NCBI RefSeq assembly: GCF_021602345.1 | Contig: NZ_BQID01000009.1 | Location: 248,001 to 312,000, forward strand | Length of the DNA: 64,000 nucleotides | Source of the DNA: Pseudomonas pharyngis | Lineage (GTDB): Bacteria > Pseudomonadota > Gammaproteobacteria > Pseudomonadales > Pseudomonadaceae | Direction of reading: 5' to 3' | In this document: positions 1-9,365 of the stretch, one piece after another | Position numbering within the stretch: position 1 is the stretch's first letter | How the letters are laid out: every line of letters starts with the position of its first letter | Position numbers and translations under genes: made by a program | The notes under the pieces: generated by a model | Told to the model about the DNA's origin: nothing | What the model saw: the letters and a program-made list of their open reading frames with translations, nothing else | Database searches by the model: none

Positions 1-3
1 GCC

Positions 4-246
4 ATGGCCCGCAAAAAAGCTGCACTGGATTTCGAACAGTCCCTCGCCGACCTGCAAACGCTGGTGGAGCGTCTGGAGAACGGTGAATTGTCGCTGGAAG
101 ACTCGCTGACCGCTTTCGAGCAGGGCATCGGCCTGACCCGTGACTGCCAGGCGGCGCTGGCCCAGGCCGAGCAGAAGGTCCAGGTGTTGCTGGAGCGCGA
201 TGGCGAACTCGCCGAGGAACCCTTCGACGCGGATCAGCCAGAATGA
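4..246 (+). CDS. xseB: Exodeoxyribonuclease VII small subunit
   Basis: 80-residue protein, the same length as E. coli XseB. It has the family core near residues 9-45 ([20 protein letters not shown], then a coiled-coil helix) and an acidic tail. Several XseB chains bind one XseA chain to form exonuclease VII, which degrades single-stranded DNA from both ends; xseA is not in this window. The stop overlaps the ispA start (ATGA, 243-246), so the two are probably translationally coupled, as in the common xseB-ispA-dxs order of gammaproteobacteria. The start lies 4 bases from the window edge, so the ribosome binding site is not visible. Confidence 0.96.
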   Translation: MARKKAALDFEQSLADLQTLVERLENGELSLEDSLTAFEQGIGLTRDCQAALAQAEQKVQVLLERDGELAEEPFDADQPE

Positions 247-1130
247 TTGCAGCGTATTCGGCCACCAGCCAGGCGCGGGTCAACGCGGCACTGGAAACCC
301 TGTTCAACGCCCCGCTGCCGGAACTGGCGCGCCTTTATGAAGCCATGCGCTACAGCGTGATGAACGGCGGCAAACGCGTGCGTCCGCTGCTGGCCTACGC
401 GGCGTGCGAAGCCCTTGGCGGCAAGGCCGAACAGGCCAACGGCGCGGCGTGTGCGGTTGAGCTGATCCACGCGTATTCGCTGGTGCACGACGATTTGCCG
501 GCGATGGACGACGACGATCTGCGTCGCGGCCAGCCAACCACCCACAAGAAATTCGACGAAGCTTGCGCGATCCTGGCCGGCGACGGCTTGCAGAGCCTGG
601 CGTTCAGCGCCCTGCTCGACCCGCGTCTGAGCGACCTGAGCGCGGACATCCGCCTGCAACAGGTCACAGCGCTGGCGCACGCGGCGGGCCCGGCCGGCAT
701 GGTCGGCGGTCAGGCCATCGACCTCGGTTCGGTCGGCCTCAAGCTTGATCAGAAAGCCCTGGAACAGATGCACCGGCACAAGACCGGCGCGCTGATCGAA
801 GTCAGCGTCAAGCTCGGCGCCCTGGCCAGCGGCCGTGCCGAGAAGGATGAACTCAAGTCCCTGCAGACTTATGCACAGGCCATCGGCCTGGCGTTCCAGG
901 TGCAGGACGACATTCTCGACGTCGAAAGCGATACCGAAACCCTCGGCAAACGCCAGGGCGCCGACATTGCCCGTGACAAGCCGACCTACCCGGCCCTGCT
1001 CGGCCTCGACGCGGCCAAGGCTTACGCACTGGAACTGCGCGATCAGGCCCTGCACGCGCTGCGACCGTTTGACGCGGCTGCCGAGCCGTTGCGCGATCTG
1101 GCCCGGTATATCGTCGACCGGCGCAACTGA
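243..1130 (+). CDS. ispA: Farnesyl diphosphate synthase
   Basis: 295 residues, close to E. coli IspA (299). It condenses isopentenyl diphosphate with dimethylallyl and then geranyl diphosphate to give farnesyl diphosphate, precursor of ubiquinone and undecaprenyl carriers. Visible motifs are GGKRVRP (42-48, diphosphate binding), the first Asp-rich motif DDLPAMD (83-89) and the second DDILD (222-226), which bind Mg-diphosphate. Two small residues sit in the insertion of the first motif (DDxxxxD), the usual bacterial FPPS form. It lies between xseB (4-base overlap) and dxs (91-base gap), consistent with an isoprenoid operon. Confidence 0.97.
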   Translation: MIAAYSATSQARVNAALETLFNAPLPELARLYEAMRYSVMNGGKRVRPLLAYAACEALGGKAEQANGAACAVELIHAYSLVHDDLPAMDDDDLRRGQPTTHKKFDEACAILAGDGLQSLAFSALLDPRLSDLSADIRLQQVTALAHAAGPAGMVGGQAIDLGSVGLKLDQKALEQMHRHKTGALIEVSVKLGALASGRAEKDELKSLQTYAQAIGLAFQVQDDILDVESDTETLGKRQGADIARDKPTYPALLGLDAAKAYALELRDQALHALRPFDAAAEPLRDLARYIVDRRN

Positions 1131-1221
1131 AGGCTTATCTGCCAAAAAAGACCAACGCGTGGGCAGGGGGCGATGCATCAGGTAAACTGCCGCATCTTTT
1201 ATACCTATAACGATTCGCCTG

Positions 1222-3120
1222 ATGCCCACGACGTTTCATGAGATTCCCCGCAAGCGCCCGACCACGCCCCTGCTCGACCGCGCTAATACGCCGGACGGCC
1301 TGCGCCGGTTAGGCGAAGCCGAGCTGGAAACCCTGGCTGATGAGTTGCGCCTGGAATTGCTCTACACGGTCGGCCAGACCGGTGGGCATTTCGGTGCCGG
1401 CCTGGGCGTCATCGAGCTGACCATCGCGTTGCATTACGTCTTCGACACCCCGGACGACCGGCTGGTGTGGGACGTCGGTCATCAGGCCTATCCGCACAAG
1501 ATCCTCACCGGTCGTCGCGAGCGCATGGAATCCTTGCGCCAGAAGGACGGCATCGCCGCCTTCCCGCGCCGCTCCGAGAGCGAGTACGACACCTTTGGTG
1601 TCGGCCACTCCAGCACCTCGATCAGTGCCGCGCTGGGCATGGCCATCGCCGCCCGCCTGCAGAACAGTGATCGCAAGGCCATCGCGGTGATCGGCGACGG
1701 TGCACTGACCGCCGGCATGGCGTTCGAGGCGCTGAACCATGCGCCGGAAGTCGACGCCAACATGCTGGTGATCCTCAACGACAACGATATGTCGATCTCG
1801 CGCAACGTCGGCGGGCTGTCGAACTATCTGGCGAAAATCCTTTCCAGCCGCACTTACGCGAGCATGCGTGAAGGCAGCAAGAAAGTGCTGTCGCGCCTGC
1901 CCGGCGCCTGGGAAATCGCCCGTCGCACCGAAGAATACGCAAAAGGCATGCTGGTCCCCGGCACCCTGTTCGAAGAATTGGGCTGGAACTACATTGGCCC
2001 GATCGACGGCCACGATCTGCCGACCCTGATCGCCACCCTGCGCAACATGCGCGATCTGAAAGGCCCGCAGTTCCTGCACATCGTCACCAAGAAAGGCAAA
2101 GGCTTCGCCCCGGCGGAAGTCGACCCGATCGGTTACCACGCCATCACCAAACTCGAACCGCTGGACGCCCCGGCCGCTGCGCCGAAGAAGGCCGGCGGGC
2201 CGAAGTATTCCGGCGTGTTCGGTGAATGGCTGTGCGACATGGCCGCTGCCGACCCGCGCTTGGTGGGCATCACCCCGGCGATGAAGGAAGGCTCGGACCT
2301 GGTGGCGTTCAGCGAGCGTTTCCCGCTGCGCTACTTCGACGTGGCGATCGCCGAGCAACACGCCGTGACCCTCGCCGCCGGCATGGCTTGCGAAGGCGCG
2401 AAACCGGTGGTGGCGATCTACTCGACGTTCCTGCAACGCGGTTACGACCAGTTGGTGCATGACGTCGCGGTGCAGAACCTCGACGTGCTGTTCGCCATCG
2501 ACCGCGCCGGTCTGGTGGGCGAAGACGGCCCGACCCACGCCGGCAGCTTCGACCTGTCATTCCTGCGCTGCATCCCGGGCATGGTCATCATGACCCCGAG
2601 CGACGAAAACGAATTGCGCAAAATGCTCACCACCGGCCACCTCTACAACGGCCCGGCGGCGGTGCGTTACCCACGCGGCACCGGCCCGAACGCAACCATC
2701 GAGAAAGACCTCGAACCGATCGAGATCGGCAAGGGTGTGGTGCGTCGCCAGGGCAACAAGGTCGCCCTGCTGGTGTTCGGCGTGCAAATGGCCGAAGCCC
2801 TGAAAGTCGCCGAGACGCTGGACGCGACCGTGGTCGACATGCGTTTCGTCAAGCCGATGGACGAAGCGCTGGTACGCGAGATCGCCGACAGCCACGAGCT
2901 GCTGGTGACTCTCGAAGAGAACGCGATCATGGGCGGCGCCGGTGGCGCGGTCAGCGAATTCCTCGCCCGCGAGAACATCCTCAAGTCGGTGCTGCACCTG
3001 GGCTTGCCGGACGTTTACGTCGAGCACGCCAAGCCGGCGCAGATGCTGGCCGAGTGCGGGCTGGACGAGGCCGGGATTGAAGCGGCGGTGCGTGAGCGCC
3101 TGGAACTGCTTAACCGCTAA
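1222..3120 (+). CDS. dxs: 1-deoxy-D-xylulose-5-phosphate synthase
   Basis: 632 residues (E. coli 620). First enzyme of the MEP pathway: pyruvate plus glyceraldehyde 3-phosphate gives DXP and CO2, with thiamine diphosphate. The ThDP motif runs from GDG (158-160) to NDN (186-188). A transketolase-type central domain carries the [13 protein letters not shown] segment with the catalytic Glu, followed by a C-terminal transketolase domain. The 91 bases before it include an AT-rich stretch with TATACC/TATAAC, a possible -10 region, so dxs may have its own promoter as well as readthrough from ispA. A REP doublet follows the stop. Confidence 0.98.
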   Translation: MPTTFHEIPRKRPTTPLLDRANTPDGLRRLGEAELETLADELRLELLYTVGQTGGHFGAGLGVIELTIALHYVFDTPDDRLVWDVGHQAYPHKILTGRRERMESLRQKDGIAAFPRRSESEYDTFGVGHSSTSISAALGMAIAARLQNSDRKAIAVIGDGALTAGMAFEALNHAPEVDANMLVILNDNDMSISRNVGGLSNYLAKILSSRTYASMREGSKKVLSRLPGAWEIARRTEEYAKGMLVPGTLFEELGWNYIGPIDGHDLPTLIATLRNMRDLKGPQFLHIVTKKGKGFAPAEVDPIGYHAITKLEPLDAPAAAPKKAGGPKYSGVFGEWLCDMAAADPRLVGITPAMKEGSDLVAFSERFPLRYFDVAIAEQHAVTLAAGMACEGAKPVVAIYSTFLQRGYDQLVHDVAVQNLDVLFAIDRAGLVGEDGPTHAGSFDLSFLRCIPGMVIMTPSDENELRKMLTTGHLYNGPAAVRYPRGTGPNATIEKDLEPIEIGKGVVRRQGNKVALLVFGVQMAEALKVAETLDATVVDMRFVKPMDEALVREIADSHELLVTLEENAIMGGAGGAVSEFLARENILKSVLHLGLPDVYVEHAKPAQMLAECGLDEAGIEAAVRERLELLNR

Positions 3121-3145
3121 CTCGCTGGATACACGCAAAACCCCA

Positions 3146-3234
3146 TGTGGGAGCGGGCTTGCTCGCGAAAGCGTCGGATCAGTCGATGATGAGTTGACTG
3201 ACAAACCGCCTTCGCGAGCAAGCCCGCTCCCACA
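3146..3234. repeat. REP doublet (inverted pair)
   Basis: Left arm tgtgggagcgggcttgctcg (continuing gcgaaagcg) at 3146-3173. Its near-perfect inverse is at 3207-3234, about 33 bases away. This is the palindromic REP family common between genes of fluorescent pseudomonads, here in the REPIN-like orientation with gtggg at the outside. It separates dxs from the TonB receptor gene. It may act as a transcript-stabilising or attenuating hairpin, but that is inference. Confidence 0.9.
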
Positions 3235-3272
3235 TTTGATTTGTGTACACCTGAAAGACCTACGGAATACCG

Positions 3273-5156
3273 ATGAACCTCTCGCGCGTCGCCCTGCCCC
3301 TCCTGCTGCTGCCAACCGCCAACGCCCTCGCCGACACCTTCGAACGCGATCAGGCCCTGAAGCTGCCGGACGTGCTGATCAGCGCCAACCGCCAGGTCGA
3401 AGCGCGCAACGACAGCAGCGCCGCCAACACCGTGTTCACCCGCGAAGACATCGAGCGCCTGCAACCGCGCAGCGTCACCGATCTGCTGCAGCGGGTGCCG
3501 GGCGTGCAAGTGGCGCAAACCGGCGGGCGCGGCAGTCTGCCGGGGATCTACATTCGTGGCACGCAATCGGCGCAAAGCCTGGTGCTGGTCGACGGCCAAC
3601 GCATCGGCAATTCGACGTCCGGCGACAGCAACCTGCAACACCTGAACATCGAACAGATCGAGCGCGTGGAAGTGCTGCGCGGTTCGCGTTCGGTGATTTA
3701 CGGTAGCGATGCAATTGGCGGGGTGATTCAGATCTTCACCCGACGCGGCGGCGAACAGGGCTTGCAGCCGCGGATGCATGTGGGCTTCGGCAGCCACCAG
3801 ACCTGGGAGCGCAGTGTCGGTCTGTCCGGAGGTGATGAGAAAACCCGTTTCAACCTCGGCGCCAGCCTCGATGAAACCGCCGGCCTTGATCGCACCCACG
3901 AATCCTATCCCAGCGACAGCGACCACGACGCCTACCGCAATAAGTCCATCAGCCTGAGCCTCAGCCATGCGCTGACCGATGACATCGAAGTCGGCGCCAA
4001 CCTGCTGGATAACCGTGGCAAAAGCGAGTTCGACAACCCGTTCGGCCGCTTCGACCCGGAGACCTTCGACTCCCTCCAGCAGCAGCCTTACAGCGATTTC
4101 ACCGTCAGCAGTTTCAGCAGCTACATCGACGCTCGGCTCAACGAGCGCTGGAAGTCGCGCCTGGAACTCGGCCACAGCGAAAACCGCGAGAAGTCCTTCG
4201 ACAAACTCAGCGTCGAACGCTCGGTGTTCAACACCTACCGCGACTCGGTGACCTGGCAGAACGACCTGACCCTCGATGCGCGCAACAGCCTGATCCTTGG
4301 CGGCGACTGGTACGAAGACCGGGTCAACAGCAGCACCGCGTTCGACGAAGACAGCCGCTGGAACCGCGCAGCCTTCATCCAGCATCGCTTCCAGGCCGAC
4401 AGCTTCTCCACCGAACTAGGCCTGCGCCGTGACGACAACCAGCAATTCGGTGGGCAGAACAGCTGGAGCGGCACGCTGACCTTGCCGGTCAACCCGGACA
4501 ACGATCTGCTGCTCAGCTACAGCGAAGGCTTCCGCGCACCGACCTTCAACGATCTGTATTACCCGGACTTCAGCAACCCCGACCTGAAACCGGAAACCTC
4601 GAAAAGCTACGAGCTGCAATGGCGCAGCCAGTTGAGCGACAGCACTCGCCTCGAAGCCTCGCTGTATCGGACCGATCTGGAAGACGCGATCATCTTCGGC
4701 AGCAACTCACGCCCGGAAAACGTCGCCTCGGCGCGGATCAATGGCTTCGAAGCGACCCTGAAACAGGAACTGCTGGGCTGGCAGAGCAACCTCGGCGTAG
4801 CGATCATCGATCCCCGCGACCGCGACACCGGCCACACCCTGGCACGTCGTGCCCGTCGCACCTTGAGCTGGGATCTGGATCGGCAATTTGATCGCCTCGG
4901 TCTCGGCGCCAGTTGGCAGGCCGTCAGCAGTAGCTACGACGACCTGAACAATCAGCAACCACTGGGCGGTTATGCACTGCTAGGACTGCGCAGCAGCTGG
5001 GCGCTGAACCGCGAGATCAAGCTGGATTTCAAGGTCGACAACCTGCTGGACAAGGGTTACAGCCGAGCGCTGTACAGCCATGACGGCAGTCAGTATGGCT
5101 ATCGCGAGGAGGGGCGGGCGTTCATGTTCGGGGTAACCTGGACACCGCAGCTCTAA
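3273..5156 (+). CDS. btuB: TonB-dependent outer membrane receptor, probable cobalamin receptor
   Basis: 627 residues. Signal peptide 1-20 (cut after ALA), TonB-box-like LPDVLIS near residue 31, a plug domain to about residue 150 (SVTDLLQRVPGVQV, IRGTQSAQSLVLVDGQRIG, RGSRSVIYGSDAIGG), then a beta-barrel. Size and plug motifs resemble BtuB, and a BtuF-like cobalamin-binding protein lies immediately downstream in convergent orientation with the two stops overlapping (5153-5156). Substrate is therefore inferred to be vitamin B12; a siderophore receptor is less likely at this short length. I see no cobalamin riboswitch in the 152 bases before it. Confidence 0.85.
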   Translation: MNLSRVALPLLLLPTANALADTFERDQALKLPDVLISANRQVEARNDSSAANTVFTREDIERLQPRSVTDLLQRVPGVQVAQTGGRGSLPGIYIRGTQSAQSLVLVDGQRIGNSTSGDSNLQHLNIEQIERVEVLRGSRSVIYGSDAIGGVIQIFTRRGGEQGLQPRMHVGFGSHQTWERSVGLSGGDEKTRFNLGASLDETAGLDRTHESYPSDSDHDAYRNKSISLSLSHALTDDIEVGANLLDNRGKSEFDNPFGRFDPETFDSLQQQPYSDFTVSSFSSYIDARLNERWKSRLELGHSENREKSFDKLSVERSVFNTYRDSVTWQNDLTLDARNSLILGGDWYEDRVNSSTAFDEDSRWNRAAFIQHRFQADSFSTELGLRRDDNQQFGGQNSWSGTLTLPVNPDNDLLLSYSEGFRAPTFNDLYYPDFSNPDLKPETSKSYELQWRSQLSDSTRLEASLYRTDLEDAIIFGSNSRPENVASARINGFEATLKQELLGWQSNLGVAIIDPRDRDTGHTLARRARRTLSWDLDRQFDRLGLGASWQAVSSSYDDLNNQQPLGGYALLGLRSSWALNREIKLDFKVDNLLDKGYSRALYSHDGSQYGYREEGRAFMFGVTWTPQL

Positions 5157-5953
5157 CGATCTGGCGCGATCAGCTGGCAGAGCTTGGCGGTCGCTTCGAT
5201 CATCTGCCCGCTCGGGCGTTCAAGGCCTTTGTCGGTGACCAGCAGCAATTGCCCGTGTTTGACCGCTGTCACCTGTGGCCAGGCGTTCCACGCATTCAGT
5301 TGCGGCTGATCGCCAGCCAGAATCACTTCGGGATCACGCTGTAAAACGGCCTCGATGCTCACCTGCGGCGCCGGCAGACTCAAGTCGGCAAACACATTGC
5401 GTGCGCCGCACACTTCAAGCGCATCGCTGATGATTTGCCCGCCACCGACGGTGTATAGCGGCTTGTCCCAGACTTGATAGAACACCCGCAGCGGCGCTTC
5501 CCGCCGGTAGCGCTGGCGCAGCTCATCAAGGTTGCGCCGTAGCTCGGCGGCCCGTTCAACTCCACGCTCCGGGCGACCCAGCTGTGTCGCGATGGCTTCA
5601 ATCTGCGCAGTCAGCTGTTCGAGACTGTGAGGCTCGGCAACGAACGTCGGGATGTTCAGGCGCTTGAGCTGATCACGCTGGGCCGGGCCGACACTGCCGG
5701 GCCATAGCAGCAACAAGTCAGGTTTGAGGCTGAGCAGCCGTTCCATGTCGAGCTGGCCATAACGGCCCACCGAAGGCACGTCCTTGATAGCAGACGGACG
5801 CTCACCGGCATCCAGCACGCCGACCAGCAGATCGGCCGAATCCAGTTCAACCACGATTTCAGACAGGGATGGCGCGAGGCTGACCACCCGTAGGGCGGCC
5901 AGCGTTTCACCGCTGACGGCCAGCAGCAGAACCGCCAGCCAGAGACGACGCAT
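5153..5953 (-). CDS. btuF: Periplasmic cobalamin-binding protein, BtuF-like
   Basis: 266 residues with a signal peptide 1-20 (LAVLLLAVSGETLAA) and a periplasmic-binding fold of the iron/B12 class (Peripla_BP_2): RVVSLAPSLSEIVVEL near residue 22, SVGRYGQLDMERLLSLKPDL, a long linking helix, and a C-terminal lobe with VYTVGGG-like YTVGGGQIISD. It would deliver B12 to an inner-membrane ABC transporter; no btuC or btuD is nearby. It overlaps its upstream neighbour by one base (TGATG at 5951-5955), so it is probably co-transcribed with the membrane protein gene and ribA. Its stop overlaps the convergent receptor gene. Confidence 0.85.
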   Translation of the reverse strand: MRRLWLAVLLLAVSGETLAALRVVSLAPSLSEIVVELDSADLLVGVLDAGERPSAIKDVPSVGRYGQLDMERLLSLKPDLLLLWPGSVGPAQRDQLKRLNIPTFVAEPHSLEQLTAQIEAIATQLGRPERGVERAAELRRNLDELRQRYRREAPLRVFYQVWDKPLYTVGGGQIISDALEVCGARNVFADLSLPAPQVSIEAVLQRDPEVILAGDQPQLNAWNAWPQVTAVKHGQLLLVTDKGLERPSGQMIEATAKLCQLIAPDR

Positions 5954-6372
5954 CAGGCGAGTTGACGCGGGATACGGTAGAGGTAGAACAGCACCGCCGT
6001 GGACAGCGCCAGCAACATCAGCGGCACCGCTTCAAGACCGACAAACACCGCCAGCGCGCCAATCCATGCCGGCAGCGCCGCGACCACGAATGCACTGCGA
6101 AGGCAGGCCGCCAGGGCGATCCAGGCGGCGGGCTCGTCAGGGGTATCGAGGGCTTTTTGCGTGGCGATCAGCGCATGCTTGTAGCGGCCGAAAAACTTCA
6201 GGCTGACAAACATGGAGGCCACGCCCGCGATAAAGAAAGGCATCGCCAGCACCGGCAGAATTGCCTCGCCCTGACCGAATACAGCGTTGATCACGAACAG
6301 CGGCAACAGCGCCAGCGCCAGGTATTTCCACCAGGCGATCGACAGACGGCGCCGCACTTGCCCGCGGGTCAC
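5953..6372 (-). CDS. Small integral membrane protein, unknown function
   Basis: 139 residues starting with GTG inside a GTGA overlap with the ribA stop (6369-6372). About four hydrophobic segments are visible (roughly 14-32, 37-58, 90-112, 115-134) with a cytoplasmic, charged loop [20 protein letters not shown] between them. I do not recognise a family. Position between ribA and btuF, with overlaps on both sides, suggests co-translation in a ribA-orf-btuF unit. A role in cofactor transport is conceivable but unsupported by motifs. Confidence 0.75.
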   Translation of the reverse strand: MTRGQVRRRLSIAWWKYLALALLPLFVINAVFGQGEAILPVLAMPFFIAGVASMFVSLKFFGRYKHALIATQKALDTPDEPAAWIALAACLRSAFVVAALPAWIGALAVFVGLEAVPLMLLALSTAVLFYLYRIPRQLA

Positions 6373-6986
6373 GCCCGGTCTACCTCGCCCTGATGCTCGT
6401 TACCCATCATGTGGTCGAGCTTGCTGGCCTTGGTCGCCAGATAGAGTTTGTTGTGCGGGTTGTGGCCGGTGTGCAGCGGCACGCGCTCGGCGACGACAAT
6501 GCCCATGTCGGTCAAGGCTTTGACCTTGCGCGGGTTATTGGTCATCAGGCGCAGGGATTTGACGCCCAGATGCTCGAGCATCGGCAGGCACATGGCATAG
6601 TCACGCTGGTCGGCGGCAAAGCCCAGACGCTCGTTGGCTTCAACGGTGTCGGCGCCGCCGTCCTGCAATTCGTAGGCACGGATCTTGTTCAAAAGACCGA
6701 TGCCGCGCCCTTCCTGACGCAGGTACAGCAACACACCACGGCCTTCCCGAGCGATGGCCTTGAGGGCGCCTTCCAGTTGCGAGCCGCAGTCGCAACGCTG
6801 GCTGAACAAGGCATCGCCGGTCAGGCATTCGGAGTGCAGACGGCCGAGTACCGGGGCACCGTCGGCAATCTCGCCAAGGCTCAGCACGACGTGCTCGCGG
6901 CCGGTGGCTTCGTCGAGAAAACCGTGCATGGTGAATTGCGCAAAAGGCGTTGGCAGCTTGGAAGCGGCGACAAAAACGACAGGCAC
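6369..6986 (-). CDS. ribA: GTP cyclohydrolase II
   Basis: 205 residues, if started at the GTG at 6986. An AGGAG at 6994-6998 lies 7 bases upstream of it, and this gives the usual family N-terminus [16 protein letters not shown] longer frame from an ATG at 7031 is unlikely because that ATG lies in the probable -10 hexamer. Zinc ligands C54, C65 and C67 ([17 protein letters not shown]) and the REGRGIGL loop are intact. It opens GTP to the diaminopyrimidine that starts riboflavin synthesis. It is separated from the other rib genes but on the same strand, at the head of a ribA-membrane protein-btuF unit. Confidence 0.96.
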   Translation of the reverse strand: MPVVFVAASKLPTPFAQFTMHGFLDEATGREHVVLSLGEIADGAPVLGRLHSECLTGDALFSQRCDCGSQLEGALKAIAREGRGVLLYLRQEGRGIGLLNKIRAYELQDGGADTVEANERLGFAADQRDYAMCLPMLEHLGVKSLRLMTNNPRKVKALTDMGIVVAERVPLHTGHNPHNKLYLATKASKLDHMMGNEHQGEVDRA

Positions 6987-7029
6987 CGGTGTGCTCCTGA
7001 TCTGAAAAGTCCGAGATTCGCTGGGCGGC

Positions 7030-7035
7030 ATTGTA
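7030..7035 (-). promoter_or_regulatory. Possible -10 element of the ribA promoter
   Basis: On the minus strand the sequence reads TACAAT (5 of 6 to the sigma-70 -10 consensus), about 44 bases before the GTG start of ribA. No convincing -35 hexamer is seen at 16-18 bases, so this is tentative. Confidence 0.35.
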
Positions 7036-7118
7036 ACAGCAGGTTCCCGCAGGCGCTTAGGCTGAATTATCGGGGATAACTATCAAAAAGTTTGATGACA
7101 GGCTCGGCCTTATCGCGC

Positions 7119-7844
7119 TCATTCGAAGGGATACGGCTGCTTCCAGCGCTCGAAGATCGGCTTCAACTCGCCGCTTTTCACCAGTTGCTCCATGCGCTGG
7201 TCGTAGATCGACATCAGCGCCCGGCCTTGCGGGGTGTCGGCGAAGCCGAGGTACAGCGGCAACTCTGCCAGATGCGAATAACGGTACGGCGAAGGATCGG
7301 CGGCGTTTCGCAGCACCGCTTCGATTTCCGTCAGCGCATCGATGTAGTAATCCGCCCGCCCCTGCTTGAGCATTGACAGGATCCCGGTGCGGCGCTCGAT
7401 CTGGTTGAAGCGTTTGACGTTCGGCAGATAGGTTTCGTAGCGATAGCCGCGCACCCAGGCCAGTCGGTACTTGCCCAGGGTCGCCTGGGTCGGCGAAGGA
7501 TTGCTGGCCAGGCCGAGCGCGTAGATGTGGTCGGAATCGAAATTCCATTTCGGGTACAGCACCTGCTCGGCTTCGCCGCGATAGGAACCGACCAGTGCAT
7601 CGACTTCCTTCAGTTGTACCAGCCCCACCGAACGAGTGTAGGGCACGGTGCGAATATCCAGGGTCACGCCGGCCGGCTCGAACACTTTGCGCAACACATC
7701 CCAGGCCAGGCCATGGCCGTCGGCGGCGGTGTAGTCTTCCCAGTCTTCGCTGGCCAGGTGAATGACCGACGGCGATGCGTCCTGTGCCTGGGCCACGGCA
7801 CCAAGCAAGGTCAAAACCACTATCGCCAACCAGCGTCGAGTCAT
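7119..7844 (-). CDS. Periplasmic solute-binding protein, family 3-like
   Basis: 241 residues from the ATG at 7844, which has GGAGGG 8 bases upstream. Signal peptide 1-20 (LTLLGAVAQA). The rest resembles polar amino-acid-type binding proteins (SBP_bac_3): VIHLASEDWEDYTAADGHGL, LDIRTVPYTRSVGLVQLKEVDALVG, then a second lobe ending FERWKQPYPFE. No ABC permease or ATPase genes are adjacent, so it may be an orphan receptor or sensor partner rather than part of a transporter. It starts 29 bases after the pgpA stop on the same strand, so it could be the last gene of the nusB-thiL-pgpA unit. Confidence 0.8.
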   Translation of the reverse strand: MTRRWLAIVVLTLLGAVAQAQDASPSVIHLASEDWEDYTAADGHGLAWDVLRKVFEPAGVTLDIRTVPYTRSVGLVQLKEVDALVGSYRGEAEQVLYPKWNFDSDHIYALGLASNPSPTQATLGKYRLAWVRGYRYETYLPNVKRFNQIERRTGILSMLKQGRADYYIDALTEIEAVLRNAADPSPYRYSHLAELPLYLGFADTPQGRALMSIYDQRMEQLVKSGELKPIFERWKQPYPFE

Positions 7845-7872
7845 CCCTGCGTCCCTCCTCCACGCCCGGAAA

Positions 7873-8376
7873 TCAGGCGAAAATCCACACCAGTCCCTGC
7901 ATCGCCAGCCAGGCAAACACGCCGGCCAGCACGTCGTCGAGCATGATGCCGACGCCGCCGTGAACATGCCGGTCGATCCAGCGGATCGGCCACGGTTTGA
8001 GAATGTCGAAGAAGCGGAACACCAGGAACCCGGCGAGCAACCAGTACCAGCCTTCCGGCACCAGCCAGAGGGTGATCCACATCCCGACCATTTCGTCCCA
8101 GACGATGCCCTCGTGGTCGTGCACCCGCAGATCGTCGGCCACTTTGCCGCACAGCCAGAAGCCGAACAACATAGTGATCCCGAGCATCAGCCAGTAACCC
8201 CAGTCCGGCAGCATCTGCCACAACGGGATAAAGGGTAGCGCAACTAACGAGCCCCAAGTGCCCGGCGCCTTGGGCAAGGTGCCCGAGCCAAAGCCGAACG
8301 CGAGGAAATGCCAGGGATTGCGCCAGACCGACGGCGGAACGAATTCGGCCGGAACCTGTTTCGGGTGATCTGTCAC
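7873..8376 (-). CDS. pgpA: Phosphatidylglycerophosphatase A
   Basis: 167 residues (E. coli PgpA 172). Membrane enzyme removing phosphate from phosphatidylglycerophosphate to give phosphatidylglycerol. The family segments SGTLPKAPGTWGSL (31-44), IVWDEMVGMWITLW and MLDDVLAGVFAW are present, with several hydrophobic spans between them. It starts with GTG in a GTGA overlap with the thiL stop (8373-8376), preceded by AGGAGT, so its translation is likely coupled to thiL. The nusB-thiL-pgpA order is conserved across gammaproteobacteria. Confidence 0.95.
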   Translation of the reverse strand: MTDHPKQVPAEFVPPSVWRNPWHFLAFGFGSGTLPKAPGTWGSLVALPFIPLWQMLPDWGYWLMLGITMLFGFWLCGKVADDLRVHDHEGIVWDEMVGMWITLWLVPEGWYWLLAGFLVFRFFDILKPWPIRWIDRHVHGGVGIMLDDVLAGVFAWLAMQGLVWIFA

Positions 8377-9338
8377 GGTGACTCCTGAAAATGTTGATAA
8401 CCCCGGATTTGCGGGGTGATGTCGTGCCCGTCGCGATCCAGCAACACTACGCCCTGCCCTTGCGTCACGCGGCCGATCACATGGATCGACCAGCCATCGG
8501 CGAGCAGCGCCGGCAACTCGACGGCCGGCAGGGTGAAGGCCAGCACGTAGTCATCGCCACCGCTCAACGCCGCACGTTCGGCGCCGCGCTGACCGAGAAA
8601 CGCCACCAGCGCCTCCGACAACGGAACGCGCTCGCGCTCGACTTCGAGGCGGACCTTCGAGGCCAATGCGATGTGACCGCAATCGGCGAGCAGCCCATCG
8701 GAGATGTCCAGCGCCGAAGTGGCCTTGCCACGCAGGGCCTGACCGAGAGCGAGTTGCGGTTGCGGCGACCAGTAATGATCAAGCAGCGGCTGGGCAATGT
8801 GAGGCTCGGCGCCACGCTGACCCAGCACCAGCGGCAAGGCCCCGGCGCCATTGCCCAACTCACCGCCGACACACAGCAGATCGCCCGGCCGGGCTCCGCT
8901 GCGGGTCAGCGCTTTGCCGGCCGGGACGCGGCCGAACACGGTAACGGTCAGGCTCAACGGCCCGCGGGTCGTGTCGCCGCCGACCAGTACCACACCGCAA
9001 CCCTGTGCCATGCGGTTCAAACCGCGGGCATAGGCTTGCAGCCAATCGGCGGTCACCGTCGGCAAGGTCAGGGCAAGGGTAAAGGCGACGGGCGTGGCGC
9101 CCATGGCAGCGAGGTCGCTGACCGCCACGGCCAGCGAGCGCTGACCGAGCAGAAACGGATCGCAGGGGTCGGCGAAATGCACACCGGCCACCAGCGTATC
9201 GGTGGAAACCGCCAGCTGTTCCCCGGAAGGGACCGCCAGCAAGGCGCAGTCGTCACCGATCCCCAGTGCAACGCCTTCGCCGCCCTGCGCACAAGGCGCG
9301 GCGGCGAAGAAATTGCGGATCAGCTCAAACTCGCCCAT
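8373..9338 (-). CDS. thiL: Thiamine-monophosphate kinase
   Basis: 321 residues, the family's usual length. ATP-dependent phosphorylation of thiamine monophosphate to the active cofactor thiamine diphosphate, which Dxs upstream requires. N-terminal MGEFELIRNFF, the metal-binding GIGDDCALL (26-34) and STDTLVAGVHF, and the C-terminal ALSGGDDYVLAFTL are all visible and are hallmarks of the PurM/ThiL fold. It follows nusB by 27 bases and overlaps pgpA, so the three belong to one transcription unit. Confidence 0.97.
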   Translation of the reverse strand: MGEFELIRNFFAAAPCAQGGEGVALGIGDDCALLAVPSGEQLAVSTDTLVAGVHFADPCDPFLLGQRSLAVAVSDLAAMGATPVAFTLALTLPTVTADWLQAYARGLNRMAQGCGVVLVGGDTTRGPLSLTVTVFGRVPAGKALTRSGARPGDLLCVGGELGNGAGALPLVLGQRGAEPHIAQPLLDHYWSPQPQLALGQALRGKATSALDISDGLLADCGHIALASKVRLEVERERVPLSEALVAFLGQRGAERAALSGGDDYVLAFTLPAVELPALLADGWSIHVIGRVTQGQGVVLLDRDGHDITPQIRGYQHFQESP

Positions 9339-9365
9339 GGCTGAGAAAAAGTATTCAAGCGCCGA

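Noticed and set aside
3117-4385. Open frame of about 422 codons opposite the TonB receptor
   Set aside because: Reads through the REP doublet and lacks protein-like motifs; the plus-strand receptor is clearly coding.
7845-7967. Longer N-terminal start for the solute-binding protein
   Set aside because: The extra residues run through the pgpA gene end and precede the natural signal peptide; the ATG at 7844 has a strong ribosome site.
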